From: Diadema setosum
Lineage: Eukaryota > Echinodermata > Echinoidea > Diadematoida > Diadematidae
Direction: 5' to 3'
DNA: 64,000 bases
NCBI RefSeq assembly: GCF_964275005.1
Contig: NC_092696.1
Location: 26,806,572-26,870,571 of the forward strand
Below, one piece after another: positions 33,656 to 44,839 of this stretch (its first letter is position 1; every line of letters starts with the position of its first letter). The notes beneath the pieces were generated by a model. That model ran no database searches. It was not told the DNA's origin and saw only the letters and a program-made list of their open reading frames with translations. Both the position numbers and the translations under genes were made by a program.

Positions 33656-34015
33656 TAATTAACATATTATGTTAGTTGCAAATCAAAGGAAATTGAAATT
33701 TCCCAAAATTCACTTGTTTCGACTGATATTGCCGCTTGCAAACAATCTACATTCATAGTGGGGTACAAGTGTATAGCATGTATAAAGAAAGGATACCATG
33801 GGGAGTAAAAATAAAGAGCAGTGTCAACCTGAAGGGAACCTGTGTGATAAGGAATAGTTTGAATTTGGTTTGAAGAATATACAATAATAATGCTTTATAT
33901 GTGAAGCTGGAAATACAGGGGACCATCTTCATTAAGCAGACCTTGACAGCAGAAAGATGACCCCGCATAGACTTACGGTATCAAATCAGACTAAAAAGCG
34001 CACAAAATAAGAATC

Positions 34016-34104
34016 TTAACCCGTTGAGGACCAGTCCCGAGCAAACTCGGGCAGGTGTCTATGGGAAATGCGTGTTGCAGCAAAATAAGTCAGTTCTTAA
34101 TAGA
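34016..34104. mobile_element. 92-bp mini-element, copy 3
   Basis: TTAACCCGTTGAGGACCAGT through GGGCAGGTGTCTATGGGAAA to CAGTTCTTAATAGAAC. It occupies the position homologous to copy 2, so both descend from one insertion before the last unit duplication. Confidence 0.8.
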
Positions 34105-34216
34105 ACATCTCTGTGTCGCCATTCGTTATCATCATGAATAGCAATGCAGAGGATGCGCAGTGCTACGAGGTTTGCGTTGTTTTGTGATGATATTCATCTG
34201 TAAAAGTGAGGTGGTG

Positions 34217-34247
<31 letters not shown>

Positions 34248-34312
34248 GGGGAGAGAGAGAGAGATTGGGGGATAGAAAGAGAGAGGGACATGAGCATATT
34301 ATAGACTCTCAC

Positions 34313-34423
34313 ATATTTCACAATTGGTTCCCTTGTAGCCAGTCCTGCTACAGTCGCACGAGTACCGGTCGACACCATCCTGGCAGGTGCCATTGAAGCA
34401 GGGGTTACTTGCGCACTCATCGA
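34313..34423 (-). CDS. Exon of EGF/YWTD-propeller gene (EGF repeat 1)
   Basis: This 111-bp exon has acceptor TTTTGGTAG and donor GTGAGA; phase 1-1. It encodes [18 protein letters not shown], then [18 protein letters not shown]. One codon shorter at the start than the other two; the Val is supplied by the junction with the preceding exon. F-N for V-H and R for G are its main differences. All six cysteines are kept. Confidence 0.9.
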
Positions 34424-34430
34424 CTACCAA

Positions 34431-35221
34431 AATAGAAAAAGAAAAAGGTAAAGAACCTATATGATATCAAATGTCATATGCATCTATAGTCACTCATGAA
34501 TATAAGGTTATTTCCCATTTTATTTTGTCTGTTTGTCTCTCACTCTCTCTATCCATCTTCCCCCACCCCATTTTTTTTTTTGCTTCTCACTCTTTTTATC
34601 TATCTTCCTGTTTTTGTCGATCATTTCTATTCTCTCTCCTTCTCGTCTCCTTTCCTTTCTTCTTCCGTTCTCTATCTATTTTTCTCTCATTTCATCGTTC
34701 GTCTTTCTTCCAATGCTGGACTTCTTTCTTCTCACATATTAATGGAACACAAGATCTAGCAAGTATCACAGATATGAAATAGATATTTCTTATTTACACT
34801 TTCGTTTCTTCATTCATAATAGTGATTACATGATTTCTTTTTGCTTTGTAAGTGATTTGGAATCATAGTCATGTTCCATTTTTGCATCTTGTTTTCAAAA
34901 TTTTTGGACAATTATAAGCTTTAGCTTATAAATAGGGTATGTGTATATACACCTTATCCAGGTTTTTATATTTATAATTAAAATTTTTGAGCGTTTACTT
35001 TTAACAATGGTGATGTGAACAACAGTTCAGCTTATCGGCTGCTACATTGTGTATGTTTTAATGTACATGCTATTCCGTACACTTCACTTCAGTCATTGGG
35101 TCTCCCACGAGGCGTCGTAAAACTGCTACTGTAACAAAAGCAGCATATTAAGCATGAGATAATAATACTGGTAGTTGTCAGTGGCAACGCCCATAAAAAC
35201 TAAGGGGAGCTTAATTCAACA
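34431..35221 (-). other. Intron with pyrimidine-rich tract
   Basis: The stretch 34525-34730 is strongly C/T-rich (TCTCTCTATCC, CTCTCTCCTTCTCG). Otherwise there is AT-rich intron sequence without elements I can identify. Confidence 0.4.
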
Positions 35222-35306
35222 TTGATTTCAAGAAAATCTCAAGAATGCATGCTGTCAGAATTTAGGATGGACAAAATGTTAAATATTATGAGCGCTGATT
35301 TCTTAC

Positions 35307-35552
35307 CCTGCGCAGGTAACCGGGCAGGCAACGGAAAACATGCCACTTGGCTCCGTACTCCAGCCAAACCGGCGACGTTAGGTACCTTGAATGGGAATGT
35401 TTCGATAGACCTCCCGTCCGATCCGGGAATGCTTTTGCAGGGGTCGATTAATTTACCGAAATCGACAGCATCAGTTGTTATTACCACACCAGCGGGGCGT
35501 GGTCCCTGAGTGACGGATGAGGTCTCGCCCGTGCTTGCTGTCATTGATGTCT
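35307..35552 (-). CDS. Exon of EGF/YWTD-propeller gene (82-aa module, copy 2)
   Basis: This 246-bp exon runs from TTTCATAG to GTAAGA on the minus strand, phase 1-1, exactly 82 codons. It encodes a Ser/Thr-rich start (TSMTASTGETSSVTQGPR), PAGVVITTDAVDFGKLIDPC, KSIPGSDGRSIETFPFKVP and NVAGLAGVRSQVACFPLPAR. Two cysteines could pair. It joins in frame to the first EGF exon ([13 protein letters not shown]). I do not recognise the module. Copy 1 at 35889 has the same length and phases. Confidence 0.8.
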
Positions 35553-35888
35553 CTATGAAAGATATTGATTTTGTATGTACTGTATATGCAAATGTTATAT
35601 ACAAATGTTTATGCAAAATATGTTTACAATTTCGTATATTTTTAACTGGTACCTCATATGTTTGTTGGAAATGAAACAGTGCTTGCTGTCACTGATGTTG
35701 TTGATGTTACTATGAAATATATTGATTTTGTATGTATACGCATATGTTATATGCACCATGTTACTCTTAACTATCACGGAAAACAAGGAAACTTTAAATT
35801 AACATCGATTTGAGAAAATTTCAGGAATGCACGATGTCAGAATTTAGGATGAATAAAATATTAAATATTTTGAGCGTTGATATCTTAC

Positions 35889-36134
35889 CCTGCGCGGGTA
35901 ACCGGGCAGGCATCGGAAAACATGCCACTTGGCTCCGTACTCTAGCCAAACCGGCGACATTAGGTACCTTGAATGGGAATGTTTCGATAGACCTCCCATC
36001 CGGTCCGGGAATGCTTTTGCAGGGGTCGATTAATTTACCGAAATCGACAGCATCCGTCGTTATTACAACACCAGCGGGGCGTGGTCCCTGAGTGACGGAT
36101 GAGGCCTCGCCCGTGCTTACTGTCGTTGATGTCG
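35889..36134 (-). CDS. Exon of EGF/YWTD-propeller gene (82-aa module, copy 1)
   Basis: This 246-bp exon has the same acceptor context (TTTCATAG) and donor (GTAAGA) as copy 2 and lies 582 bp away. It encodes TSTTVSTGEASSVTQGPRP, AGVVITTDAVDFGKLIDPC, KSIPGPDGRSIETFPFKVP and ARVRSQVACFPMPARLPAQ. About eight residues differ from copy 2, mostly in the Ser/Thr-rich start. This is the most 5' exon I can place; further exons must lie upstream because it opens in phase 1. Confidence 0.75.
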
Positions 36135-36375
36135 CTATGAAAGATATCGATTTGGTATGTAATTTTATTAAATTTCATATGTAAATATGTATGCAAAATA
36201 TATTTGAATTTTATTACATTTTTGATTGGTACCTTATATGTTTTTTGGAAATGAAAATAGAATGAAAAGAAATTAAATGAAATTAAAGATGTGCGATTAG
36301 AGTAGAAACAGAAATATATCAAATTCCAGTCAAGTTCTGAAATCAGTGATCAAAGAGGAGAGTGAAGTATACCTA

Positions 36376-36763
36376 TTAAAGGGATCGTATAGTTTTGGTT
36401 GAGACCTAATTTCAGGTTTCTAATATTTTTTGGTGAGATAATGAGAAACCTCTTATGAAATATGAAAGAACATATAATTGCATGAGGAATTCAACGTTTA
36501 TTTGATGAAAATTGGTTTTGAAATGACTGAGTTATCCAAAAACAGTGCAATTCTAATAAGTGTGGGACCGACACTTTTTTACGATCGCTTTGTTTTACTT
36601 TGTTTTTGGATGTTTCAGCCATGCCAAACCCGATTTTCATCATATAAACTTTGAATTCCTCTTAAAATGGTATGCTCTGTACTATTTCATAAGTGTTTTC
36701 TTGGTACCTCGCAAAAAGTTAAAAGCCCAATTCTCATCTCCGCCAATACTGTACCATCCCTAT
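36376..36763. mobile_element. MITE family M, copy 2
   Basis: TTAAAGGGATCGTATAGTTT to CTGTACCATCCCTATAA; same internal order as the copy at 29944, with high identity. It lies in the presumed intron 5' of the exon at 36134. Confidence 0.85.
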
Positions 36764-37373
36764 AAGCTCTTCTAAACATTAACTACAATTCTCGGGTGCA
36801 CGTCACGAGCTCATGGCCCACGAGTAATAAAGCCCGCGAGTCGCAGAATCCACGAGCAAAACGGTCGACGAACAGGATCCCTTCAAATCCCGGCTGCTGC
36901 AGCACCCCTCTCAAAATTACTCCCGCTAAGACGTAATTTTCAGCAGAAGGATCATATGCAACCTTATCACAACTTCACACTCATCTTTCTTTTTTCGTTG
37001 CAACATCATCCTTTGACGCATTCATGTCACAGTGTTATAATACATGTGTACGGTGACAATTTCAATTTTTCTCAATTTTATACATAATACGATTTTTTTC
37101 CTTTAAGAAGAAATTGAACATTTCACCAAGAGCCTTTAAAATTTTACCAATGAGTATCACCAGAAACACTGCACGTTCAACCCAGGCACTGCCGTTTCCG
37201 TGTCGAAAAGCGATCTGCAAGCAAGCAGAAAATGTAAATTTTCGGATAAAATTGTGGTATATCGTAAATCTGGGTGATGTTAGAATATTTCTCCCCATTT
37301 CAAAGCAAATACAATATGCGTAACGAATCTTCTATGCTTAGTCACTGTTAATTGTTTAAACGTATCTAAGCAC

Positions 37374-37507
37374 TTACCCCCTGAGTAAAGATTAGGGTTA
37401 GGGTTAGGTTTATGGTTAGGAGTTTGGGTTAGGGTTACGATTAGGTTCAGGATTAGGATTAGGATAAGGGCCACGAAGAGGGTCTGGGGTAATTGCCCTA
37501 GACCATG
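37374..37507. mobile_element. Element containing telomere-like TTAGGG-type array
   Basis: ACTTACCCCCTGAGTAAAG leads into GATTAGGGTTAGGGTTAGG and degenerate units to about 37470, then GGGTCTGGGGTAATTGCCCT and AGACC. The closing block is the complement of the opening block of the element at 19914, so the two are copies of one family in opposite orientation. Confidence 0.75.
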
Positions 37508-37580
37508 TCTAAAGGATACTTAAGCCGGTGAAGACGAGCCGATTTTGTTATGTTATACCACACGTTTCACCACAGACGCC

Positions 37581-38010
37581 TACCTTGTACCTTGTACCTT
37601 GTAGTTGTTATCCCCGAAGACCTCCGCTAGGAAGGGTAACTCAGGGCTGACGAGAGTGGTAGCACAAGTTTCTTTTATTTTATGAGAGCTTTGACTTTTT
37701 TAGTTTGGTTTTGAAGACTTCTGTGCTCTTGGATAATATTATTTCTTTTGGGAGGTTGTTCCAAAGGGAAATTACATCTGGGAAGAATGAGTGTGCTAGC
37801 TAGCTTGTGGAGATGAAGGTCGATACGGGGTCATACTGCTTGTCGTGTGTCCGCCGTAGCCTGGTTACTTTCTTTGAGGCGTATTTGTGGAGATCTAGGT
37901 CAAGTTCACCATGGATGAGCTTGTAAAAGCTGATGAGGCGTAGATGTTGTCTTCTGTCCTCCAGGGGGATCCAGCCGAGTGTGGTCATCATGATACCTGA
38001 GCATACTCGG
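37581..38010 (-). mobile_element. 5'-truncated LINE: RT C-terminus and ACAAGGT tail
   Basis: The minus strand encodes TTLGWIPLEDRRQHLRLISF, YKLIHGELDLDLHKYASK, and after a stop FFPDVISLWNNLPKEII and STEVFKTKLKK. This is the usual C-terminus of CR1/L2/Jockey-type reverse transcriptases. The 3' end is a short (TACAAGG)n repeat (CTACAAGGTACAAGGTACAA on the minus strand) at 37581-37604, different from the TTGAA tails, so it is another LINE family. Confidence 0.8.
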
Positions 38011-38392
38011 GACTAATCTCTGTTGTTGTTCTTGTTGTTTAGCACAACTTCTTGTTTTTAGGTGCAGTTTCCCTCAAGTGTTGTTTTATGTAACTGTTGA
38101 ACATTTTCCACCGCAATCAAATTTTTATCAAATATGGATAAGGGTAAAAAAAAGAAGATACCAACAACGTACCCCCCCCCCCCCACAACAGACCTACAGT
38201 GTACACATTATTAAGACTTACGGTTTTAGCTTGTCCCACCATTGTTGCTCTGAAAGACTTTAGGAGCATTTGTCACTGCCTTGTTAATGCTCGTCGTTGA
38301 ACTTCGAAACTGTGGTGAAACGCTGTGGAAGTTGTGTGGTCGAAGATGAAAATTCCTTGTTTTCGGATTTGTGATGTTCTCGTTCTGGTGGA

Positions 38393-38985
38393 TGCACGTC
38401 ACGACTCAAACAGCCCACGATTCATACAACCCACGAGTCATACAATCCACGAGTCATACAGCCCACGAGCCAGATACTATCTGACAACATTTTACATCAG
38501 TGTACAAGGCCAACGAGCAAGATGTTGTAAAGTGAAAAGGCCCACTGGCTCGACCCGTTGCTAAAACCATAGGTCCACGAGTTATACGGTCCACGAGCAA
38601 AACACTACCCAAGTAAAGCCCATGAACTCGACACTAGGCAAAGAAAAAGGCGTACGAATTCGAAACTAAGGAAAAAGAGGCAAACGAGCTGGCCATTACA
38701 TAACGCTCTTGTAATGTACGAAGGGTCGAGCTCATGAGCCTTTTTACCTGGACAGGAGTAGAGCTCGTTGGGCTTATTTACCTATACTAGTTTCGTGCTC
38801 TTGAGCCCCCTTTTTTTTTCTTTTGCCTCGTGTCTACCTCACGGGCCTGTTTTATTTAGTGTCTATAGCTACTGGGCCTGTTCTATGCTACTTGGTGTCT
38901 GGCTCGTAGGCTGTATGACTTGTCGACCTATCTCCAATGTATACGTCGTGGGCGAGATGACTCGTTGGTGTGAGCTTGTGGGATT
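38393..38985. mobile_element. Inverted element built from CCCACGAG(T/C) motifs
   Basis: The left half repeats CAGCCCACGA, CAACCCACGAGTCATACA, ATCCACGAGTCATACAG and CCATGAACTCGACACTAGG. The right half holds complements (GCTCATGAGCC, AGCTCGTTGGGC, GGCTCGTAGGCTGTATGACT, GTCGTGGGCGAG). Related pieces occur at 36790-36870 and 17929-18300. No frame is present. The exact ends are uncertain. Confidence 0.55.
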
Positions 38986-38989
38986 ACCC

Positions 38990-41064
38990 CTTTCCGATTC
39001 CCTCTATGAAACTGCATGAAGACAAAAAAAAAAGAAAACCCAACAACAACAACAACACAAACACAAACAAAAACAAAACAAAGCAAAACAAGACGAAACA
39101 AATCCGTTGCCCACTGTACAGCCAAGGAAGAGAATTATGCAAGTGACTTGATGAAACAACCGTCCACTCACCAGACACAAATTCAAAACAGCAAAGTGCT
39201 TTAAAGCCATCGATGTACAATGTACCATACTATCACTAAACCAGCAATATTACACAGGGCGCACACCACCAATTGAGGCCCGAAACAAACTGGCTGCCCG
39301 ACTCCTGTTTCAAATTGAAAATTTCCGTCGTCTAGTCGTCACAAACTGATTCTAAGTGAGTTGCGGAACGGTAACGTCATGTAAGTGGAGTGAATAGTGA
39401 ATATTCATTGGAAAAACGCACTAGATCACAAATTTAAGATGGGTAAAGTGTTTGAAGCAAAAACAAATGCAACTTAGCAGAAAAAAAAAAATCTCTGTGT
39501 AACCGCAGGCGATGAAATTAAAATTGAATCTAAATTTTCGTATGAAAACCCATGCACCGCTGAGCAAATGAAAAATACTGTAATAACAAAATTTCATTAA
39601 CAGTAACCTTGGAGGGTAGAGCGCTCGCTAGGCAAAGAAAAAGTAAATGAATAGGAAGAAAAATAATTGCTTTGATAGCCATTCAGAACACTTTAATTTC
39701 AGCAAAAGCTGTCATACCGAAAAAGCTGTTTAATGAATGTCAAAGAAGAAGGAGAAAAAGGAGATGAAAATACACCTGTTCAAATGATGGCTTATTAGAG
39801 CAGCTTGAAGCCCATTCAGACTGCTAGTAACCCTCTGCACACCACATTTATTGTCTGTCCATTTGTTTGTGTGTGAAATTTGTACACATTTGACTCATTA
39901 GCACAGAAAGGGGTAATACTTTGTACCATGTTGTAATGTTTTACAAACCCTCTTGTAAGTTGTCCCTCTAAAAGTAATGACATCTCTCTGAACGATGCAT
40001 GAGGGTGCTGACTTCCTATAATCTCAATATTGACAATGACTAACTCGAAAAAATGACGACGAAAAATGGTCATGAAGACTATTTTGAAGAACACGCGGAA
40101 CTGCGCAGTCACGTGACCAGTCGTGGCAATGCGTGACCCGATAGACCTTTTCTTTAATTTCACTTCGCACATGAGCAGAAAAGGACCATTAGTACCACTG
40201 ACAGCCATGCTGGTTTGTAACCTCCCTCAGATAAGCATCTGTGGAGTGATTATCATTTAGTGATAAATGGTGCTTCCGGCACATCTGCCTCACAGTAAGC
40301 CTGTTATTTGGCAATATTAAACGTGTTAATATTTGGGAACATTAACACGTTTCTTCAACGCAAAACACTGAAAATTACGATTTCCCAAGTGTGAATTGAC
40401 ATGCCGTTCTTGTCACCTGTTCTGCTCAAGTTCATTATTTGTTTCAACATATTGTCAATAAAGTGTTATACGTCGGGCAAGCTTATTAATCATGTGGGTT
40501 TTTTTTTTTTAACGGTTAAAGTGCCTAAACAACTAAAAACAAAACAAAACAAAACAAAACAACAACAACAACAACAACAGAAAAAGGTCCTTTGACATGA
40601 GCCTATTTAGGAAATGGCTTACGGAGGTTCCAGAGGTTTTGTTTTTTAACACGTATGTTTGTTGGTTAGATACGTACGCGTTCAGGCTCAATAGGGGACG
40701 ATTGATACTCGTTGAAATATCTCACAGAACCCTTTTGATAACAACGGATAGATTAATTCCGATTAATTGATATCATGTTGCTACACTTCTTCAGTGTTTG
40801 CCTGTTGCCACGGCTCGATAATTTGTCGAGATTAAAATTACTGCAATTATATTTTCTCGATAAACAAAGTGGGATAGCAGTGACGGATCCAGGGGCGCAT
40901 CGGGCTCCCGCCCCTTTGATTTGTCTTATTTTGATATTTCCAGAATTAGAAAGAGATATAAAATCATAAAAATATACACAAAAGTAGGCATAAGATCGCA
41001 CGATGACCAACATAAATAAATAAATATACACACACATAAATATAGATATAGGGCTAGATATAAT

Positions 41065-41129
<65 letters not shown>

Positions 41130-42560
41130 CAAGTCCCATCCGTGATGGAGGGGGACACCCCAACACCTTCCCCCTTTGCCTTTGCTCGCCCGCTCGCTCG
41201 GGCTCGGCCGCTCCGCTTCCTCGCCCCCCCCCCCACCCTTTACGGAACTCCTGCATCCACCCTTTAATAGCTTCGACTTTCATTTAATATGATTGACAGG
41301 AAAGGTTTCCTCGCCCAGTACCGAGCATCATTATCTGTTTACTAATGACATCTAAATTTAAACCTGTACCAGACGGGCGAGGAAATGTGAAAAACGCTTA
41401 CTGTGTGTATACGAGCTACATTAATTTTGTCGCAGCGAGGCTCTTCACTGAACTGAGACGGTAACATCTTGTTTTTGTTTTGTTTTCCCTTTACTGATAA
41501 AGCCATTAGATATTAAAGTCATAGGGTATAGGCCATTACATGCATGCATAAAACTAATGAATTGCCTGTGCCACTCGATTATCAATGTCGTTTATGTTTA
41601 TCAAGTTCATTAAATTTTGTTTTCCCTCGTAAGCGCGTAACGCATGGGAGCGTGACGCTTTTCTTTTTTAATTTGAAATGTTTGAGCTATAGCGTAACGA
41701 TGGTGATGAGCATTTTTTCCATCTTCCCAGAAGGGTGCCGAAGGTGCGAATGCATTTTTCTTCTGGTTTGTCTGTCTGTCTGTCTACTACATCTCATATT
41801 CTTCACATTATGATAAGAGGGAAATGCATCTACAAGCTAAGTAGTGATATTTAGTTTCCTTTTGACAATAATTAAAAAACAGAAGATTCGTAAAATGTGT
41901 TGCAGTTGCTTTAAAGTGCTTTGAATCTTTTTCAAAGTGTTCCTCAGTTTTCGTTATCAGTTCTGTTACTCCTGCTTTCCTGTTTAATAATTGCATATGA
42001 AATCCTATTTTTTGTAATAATGTTGCTACCGTCCTTTCAACTGGAAGGCATCTTACTGTGGTTAAATTTTACAGTAATCACCCTTTCCCTGCCCCCTTCA
42101 GGAATCTTCGAGAATCTCCTAAAGAAACCCGCCTCGAAAGTATTGAGATTTCTTCAGGTAGTTTCCTCCCGATTTTTTCCGTTTTTTTTTTATAGCCATA
42201 AATGTGTGTGGTGGGGGGGGGGGGGGAGGGGCGGTGGATAAGCCAATAGATTTACTTTAACCAATCAAAACGTCTTATATGTGCTCGTTGATTTCTAGAT
42301 GTATATGCCTCGGTGTAACGCTGTGTTATGCATGCTATTAAAGTAGTCATGTGCATACTCTCACTATACGGACTTCGAGAAAGCATGCATAATATACTAC
42401 TGTATATCAACTTTTAACATAATTGGATACCAAAATAAAAAAGTGTCTCATTTTTATAGCATAAAACAATGAATGTATATAGCATGTGCAGATTAGTTAT
42501 CACTGTAATATCTTTCACCTCACAGCTATAGTTGCATAGGATATGCTTCCTCCCTTCATC
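38990..42560. other. Non-coding region with simple repeats
   Basis: No gene is supported. It contains an (AAC)n-like run at 39043-39090, an AAAAC/ACAAC run at 40537-40580, a (TA)n run at about 41062-41128 next to a C-run, and a 12-bp stem hairpin (AAACGTGTTAAT at 40319 with its complement ending 40352). A 130-codon minus-strand frame at 39816-40208 has no recognised motif. A G-run lies near 42215. Confidence 0.4.
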
Positions 42561-42653
42561 GGAGACGGTGATCTATTACTTGGCCTACTCTCACTTCAAG
42601 TCAAGTCCTGTCAAGTAGATTTGACTTGACTTGACGTGACTCTAATAGCCACT

Positions 42654-43206
42654 TAAGCCCCTTTTACACTTGTGTTTCTTAACCCCGGACTTTCTCTGAC
42701 CCAGGACTATCGTTAGTCCCGTACCAATTTTTTCAGCTTTTTACACTCGCCAATTAGTCCCGTACTATCTCTTGTCCGGGGCTAACGAGAAAACTGACCT
42801 TTTTACACTCGTATTTCTTAGCCCCGGACTTTCCAAACCACATGAATATTCATGATTACGCTGTGTACTGTATACGTACACGCACGCACCGGCAGCACTT
42901 GATCATATATCTCGTTTCTGATTGGTCAGTGAGGGTCGGACTTCGTCTCCGTCGCTTAGCCCAAGATTATTTTTTCGTTCTGTTTACACTCACTTGCTTG
43001 GCACCGCAATCGGGGTGCTAATCCTGCTATTTTGCAGGGCCAGATAGTACCGGACTATCGGTGAGGCTAGCCCACTTTGGCAAAAACGAGTGTAAACAGA
43101 AAGTGGGCTAAGGATAGTCCCGTACCAACGGTGGGGCTAAGGCCCCCTTAGCCACACCGTTGGTACGGGACTAAGCAAAAATTTACAAGTGTAAAAAGCC
43201 CTTTAG
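42654..43206. mobile_element. TIR element with iterated TAGTCCCGTACCA motif, 553 bp
   Basis: The ends TAAGCCCCTTTTACACTTG and CAAGTGTAAAAAGCCCTTTA are inverted repeats. The interior repeats TTAGTCCCGTACCA/TACTA and its complement (GGTACGGGACTAA), TTTTTACACTCG (twice) and GAGTGTAAACAG. Just outside on the left is an inverted TCAAGTCAAGTC...GACTTGACTTGA block (42599-42637). No reading frame. Confidence 0.8.
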
Positions 43207-43379
43207 TCTCAACCCACATGAAGTCTGTGCCGCGGACATTGTTTTCTTTGTTTTTTTTTTCTTTTTCTTTTTACGTTTTGGCGTTTATATTTCTCCAATT
43301 CACAAATTGTCATTCCTTTAATTACATAACCAAGTAAGAAATAATCTCACATCCGCATCCGGGAATCTACACCCTACAA

Positions 43380-43538
43380 GCAACGCTTCTATGTAGATTC
43401 CTCATATTTCACATGTTTTATTGTCTTATAATCTGTACTTGACAATTCATCCAGGCTTTTGTATTGTGATGTTTATGTTTTATGTATTTGTTGAAATGTG
43501 GAATATGGAACAATAAAAAACAAACAAAACAAACAAAC
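43380..43538 (+). mobile_element. Probable LINE 3' end with A/C-rich tail
   Basis: TTTTATTGTC...TTTATGTATTTGTTGAAATG leads to AATAAAAAAC and a CAAACAAAACAAACAAACA tail at 43510-43538. Layout is like the other LINE tails but there is no coding portion, so this is weakly supported. Confidence 0.35.
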
Positions 43539-43544
43539 ATGGTC

Positions 43545-43905
43545 TAATCCTGTTTCATCTACAACCAGTTCGTCTCATGATAATTTCGTCCAATCGCCAC
43601 TTCGCCTCATTACCAGTTGATCTACTTCCAGATGGGCTTTGCCCACATCATCTAATGCCCACAGTTTATCAGACAAAATGGGAATAAGTCCAAAGACACA
43701 AAACTGCTTTAGACCATCTGGCTATAAGACGAAACGATAAGTAGCCGAGCTGGGCATTAGACCAAGTGAGAAGTAGACTAAACGGGCATTACACGAAAGT
43801 AAAAGTAGACAAAATGAGTTCAGCCATACGTGGTGTTAGACGAACTGGGAAGTGGATCATATTCTGAAAGTGACGAAGTGGCAATAAATCATCGAAGGCA
43901 ACTTA
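43545..43905. mobile_element. Repeat built from GTCTA/TAGAC motifs
   Basis: The left half has CATCTACAACCAGTTCGTCT, TAATTTCGTCCAATCG, CATCATCTAATGCCCA; the right half has complements AGACGAAACGATAAGTAG, GGGCATTAGACCAAGTGAG and AGACGAACTGGGAAGTGGA. It forms a loose inverted repeat of iterated units. Ends uncertain. Confidence 0.5.
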
Positions 43906-44124
43906 GTTGTATATTAATCTCTGACAATTCACAGTCTGTACACATCAGACTGTCGAAACTAATCAGATAAATTGTGTACATTCTAAAGTGTTTCAAAACC
44001 TGCAACAATCAATCATTGTCTACTGCTTTAGACTACTCTTAGCAATCAATATTCACCCGGACTTAGCATCTATCCTTTGCAATTGTCACCCTCCACTAAT
44101 TGGCTGATTTATTTTTTCCAGGTG

Positions 44125-44514
44125 TTTAAAGGATTGGTACATTAAGTTTTGGTTGAAACCTAACTTCAAAATTTTACCTTTTTTGGTGAGATAATGAGAA
44201 AGCTGTTATGATATATAAAGGAGCATGTAATTCCAAGAGGGATTCAATGTTTACTTGTTAGAAATTGGTTTTGAAATGGCGGAGATATCCAAAACAGAGG
44301 AATCCTAATAAAAGGTAGGACTCACCTTTTAAAAGGATCGCTTTTGAGTGTTTTTTTTTTATGTCTCAGGCATTCCAAAACTGATGCCATCTAATAAACT
44401 TTGAATTCCTATTAGGAATGTATGGTCTGTATTATCTAATATGTGGTTTCTTGGTATCTCACAAAAAATTTTTAAGCCCAATCTTTATTACAAATACTTT
44501 AACATCCCTTTTAA
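44125..44514. mobile_element. MITE family M, copy 3 (diverged)
   Basis: TTTAAAGGATTGGTACATTA to TTTAACATCCCTTTTAA, with the family blocks GAGATAATGAGAAAG, AATTGGTTTTGAAATGGC and AACTTTGAATTCCT. More diverged than copies at 29944 and 36376. Confidence 0.8.
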
Positions 44515-44839
44515 GTGCAGCACTGGGGTTATACGCTTTATAGCTGGAGCATGTGGGTTACGTGCAGGTACGCATCGACAATAAAAATTATATGAGAAGT
44601 ATTATTTATATCATTTTACGACTGTACATCGGAAGATCACGCCTGCACTCGGCTAAGGTCGTTCGCACACTGACGGATTATTTGTCGCTAGATCGCCACC
44701 AAAGCTATTGCCGATGGTTTCTTTGAGCTCGTTTGTAGACTTCCGTGTAGATTGACGCAGGTAAGATAAACTTTCTTTGCATTTAGGAGCTTACCTCATC
44801 AGGGCGTCGTGAAAAAAAAGAAAATGTCCTGCTGAAAAC

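Larger units (their letters stand above)
30750..34430 (-). repeat. Tandem duplication of EGF exon-plus-intron units (3 copies)
   Basis: Three EGF exons at 31250, 32617 and 34313 (offsets 1367 and 1696 bp) are embedded in matching intron sequence. Shared blocks include GGGGACCATCTTCATTAAGC, CACAGTG/GCTACGAGGTTTGCG, GACTGGATGAGAAGACTACA and TGTTTACTC/TTTAATCC near homologous points. The exons amplified by duplication of genomic units and not by retroposition. The longer spacing of unit two to three reflects an inserted LINE tail and hairpin at about 33318-33655. Confidence 0.85.

Noticed and set aside
39816..40208. 130-codon minus-strand open frame
   Set aside because: No recognised motif, no splice partners and no coding-like composition; length is compatible with chance in 64 kb.
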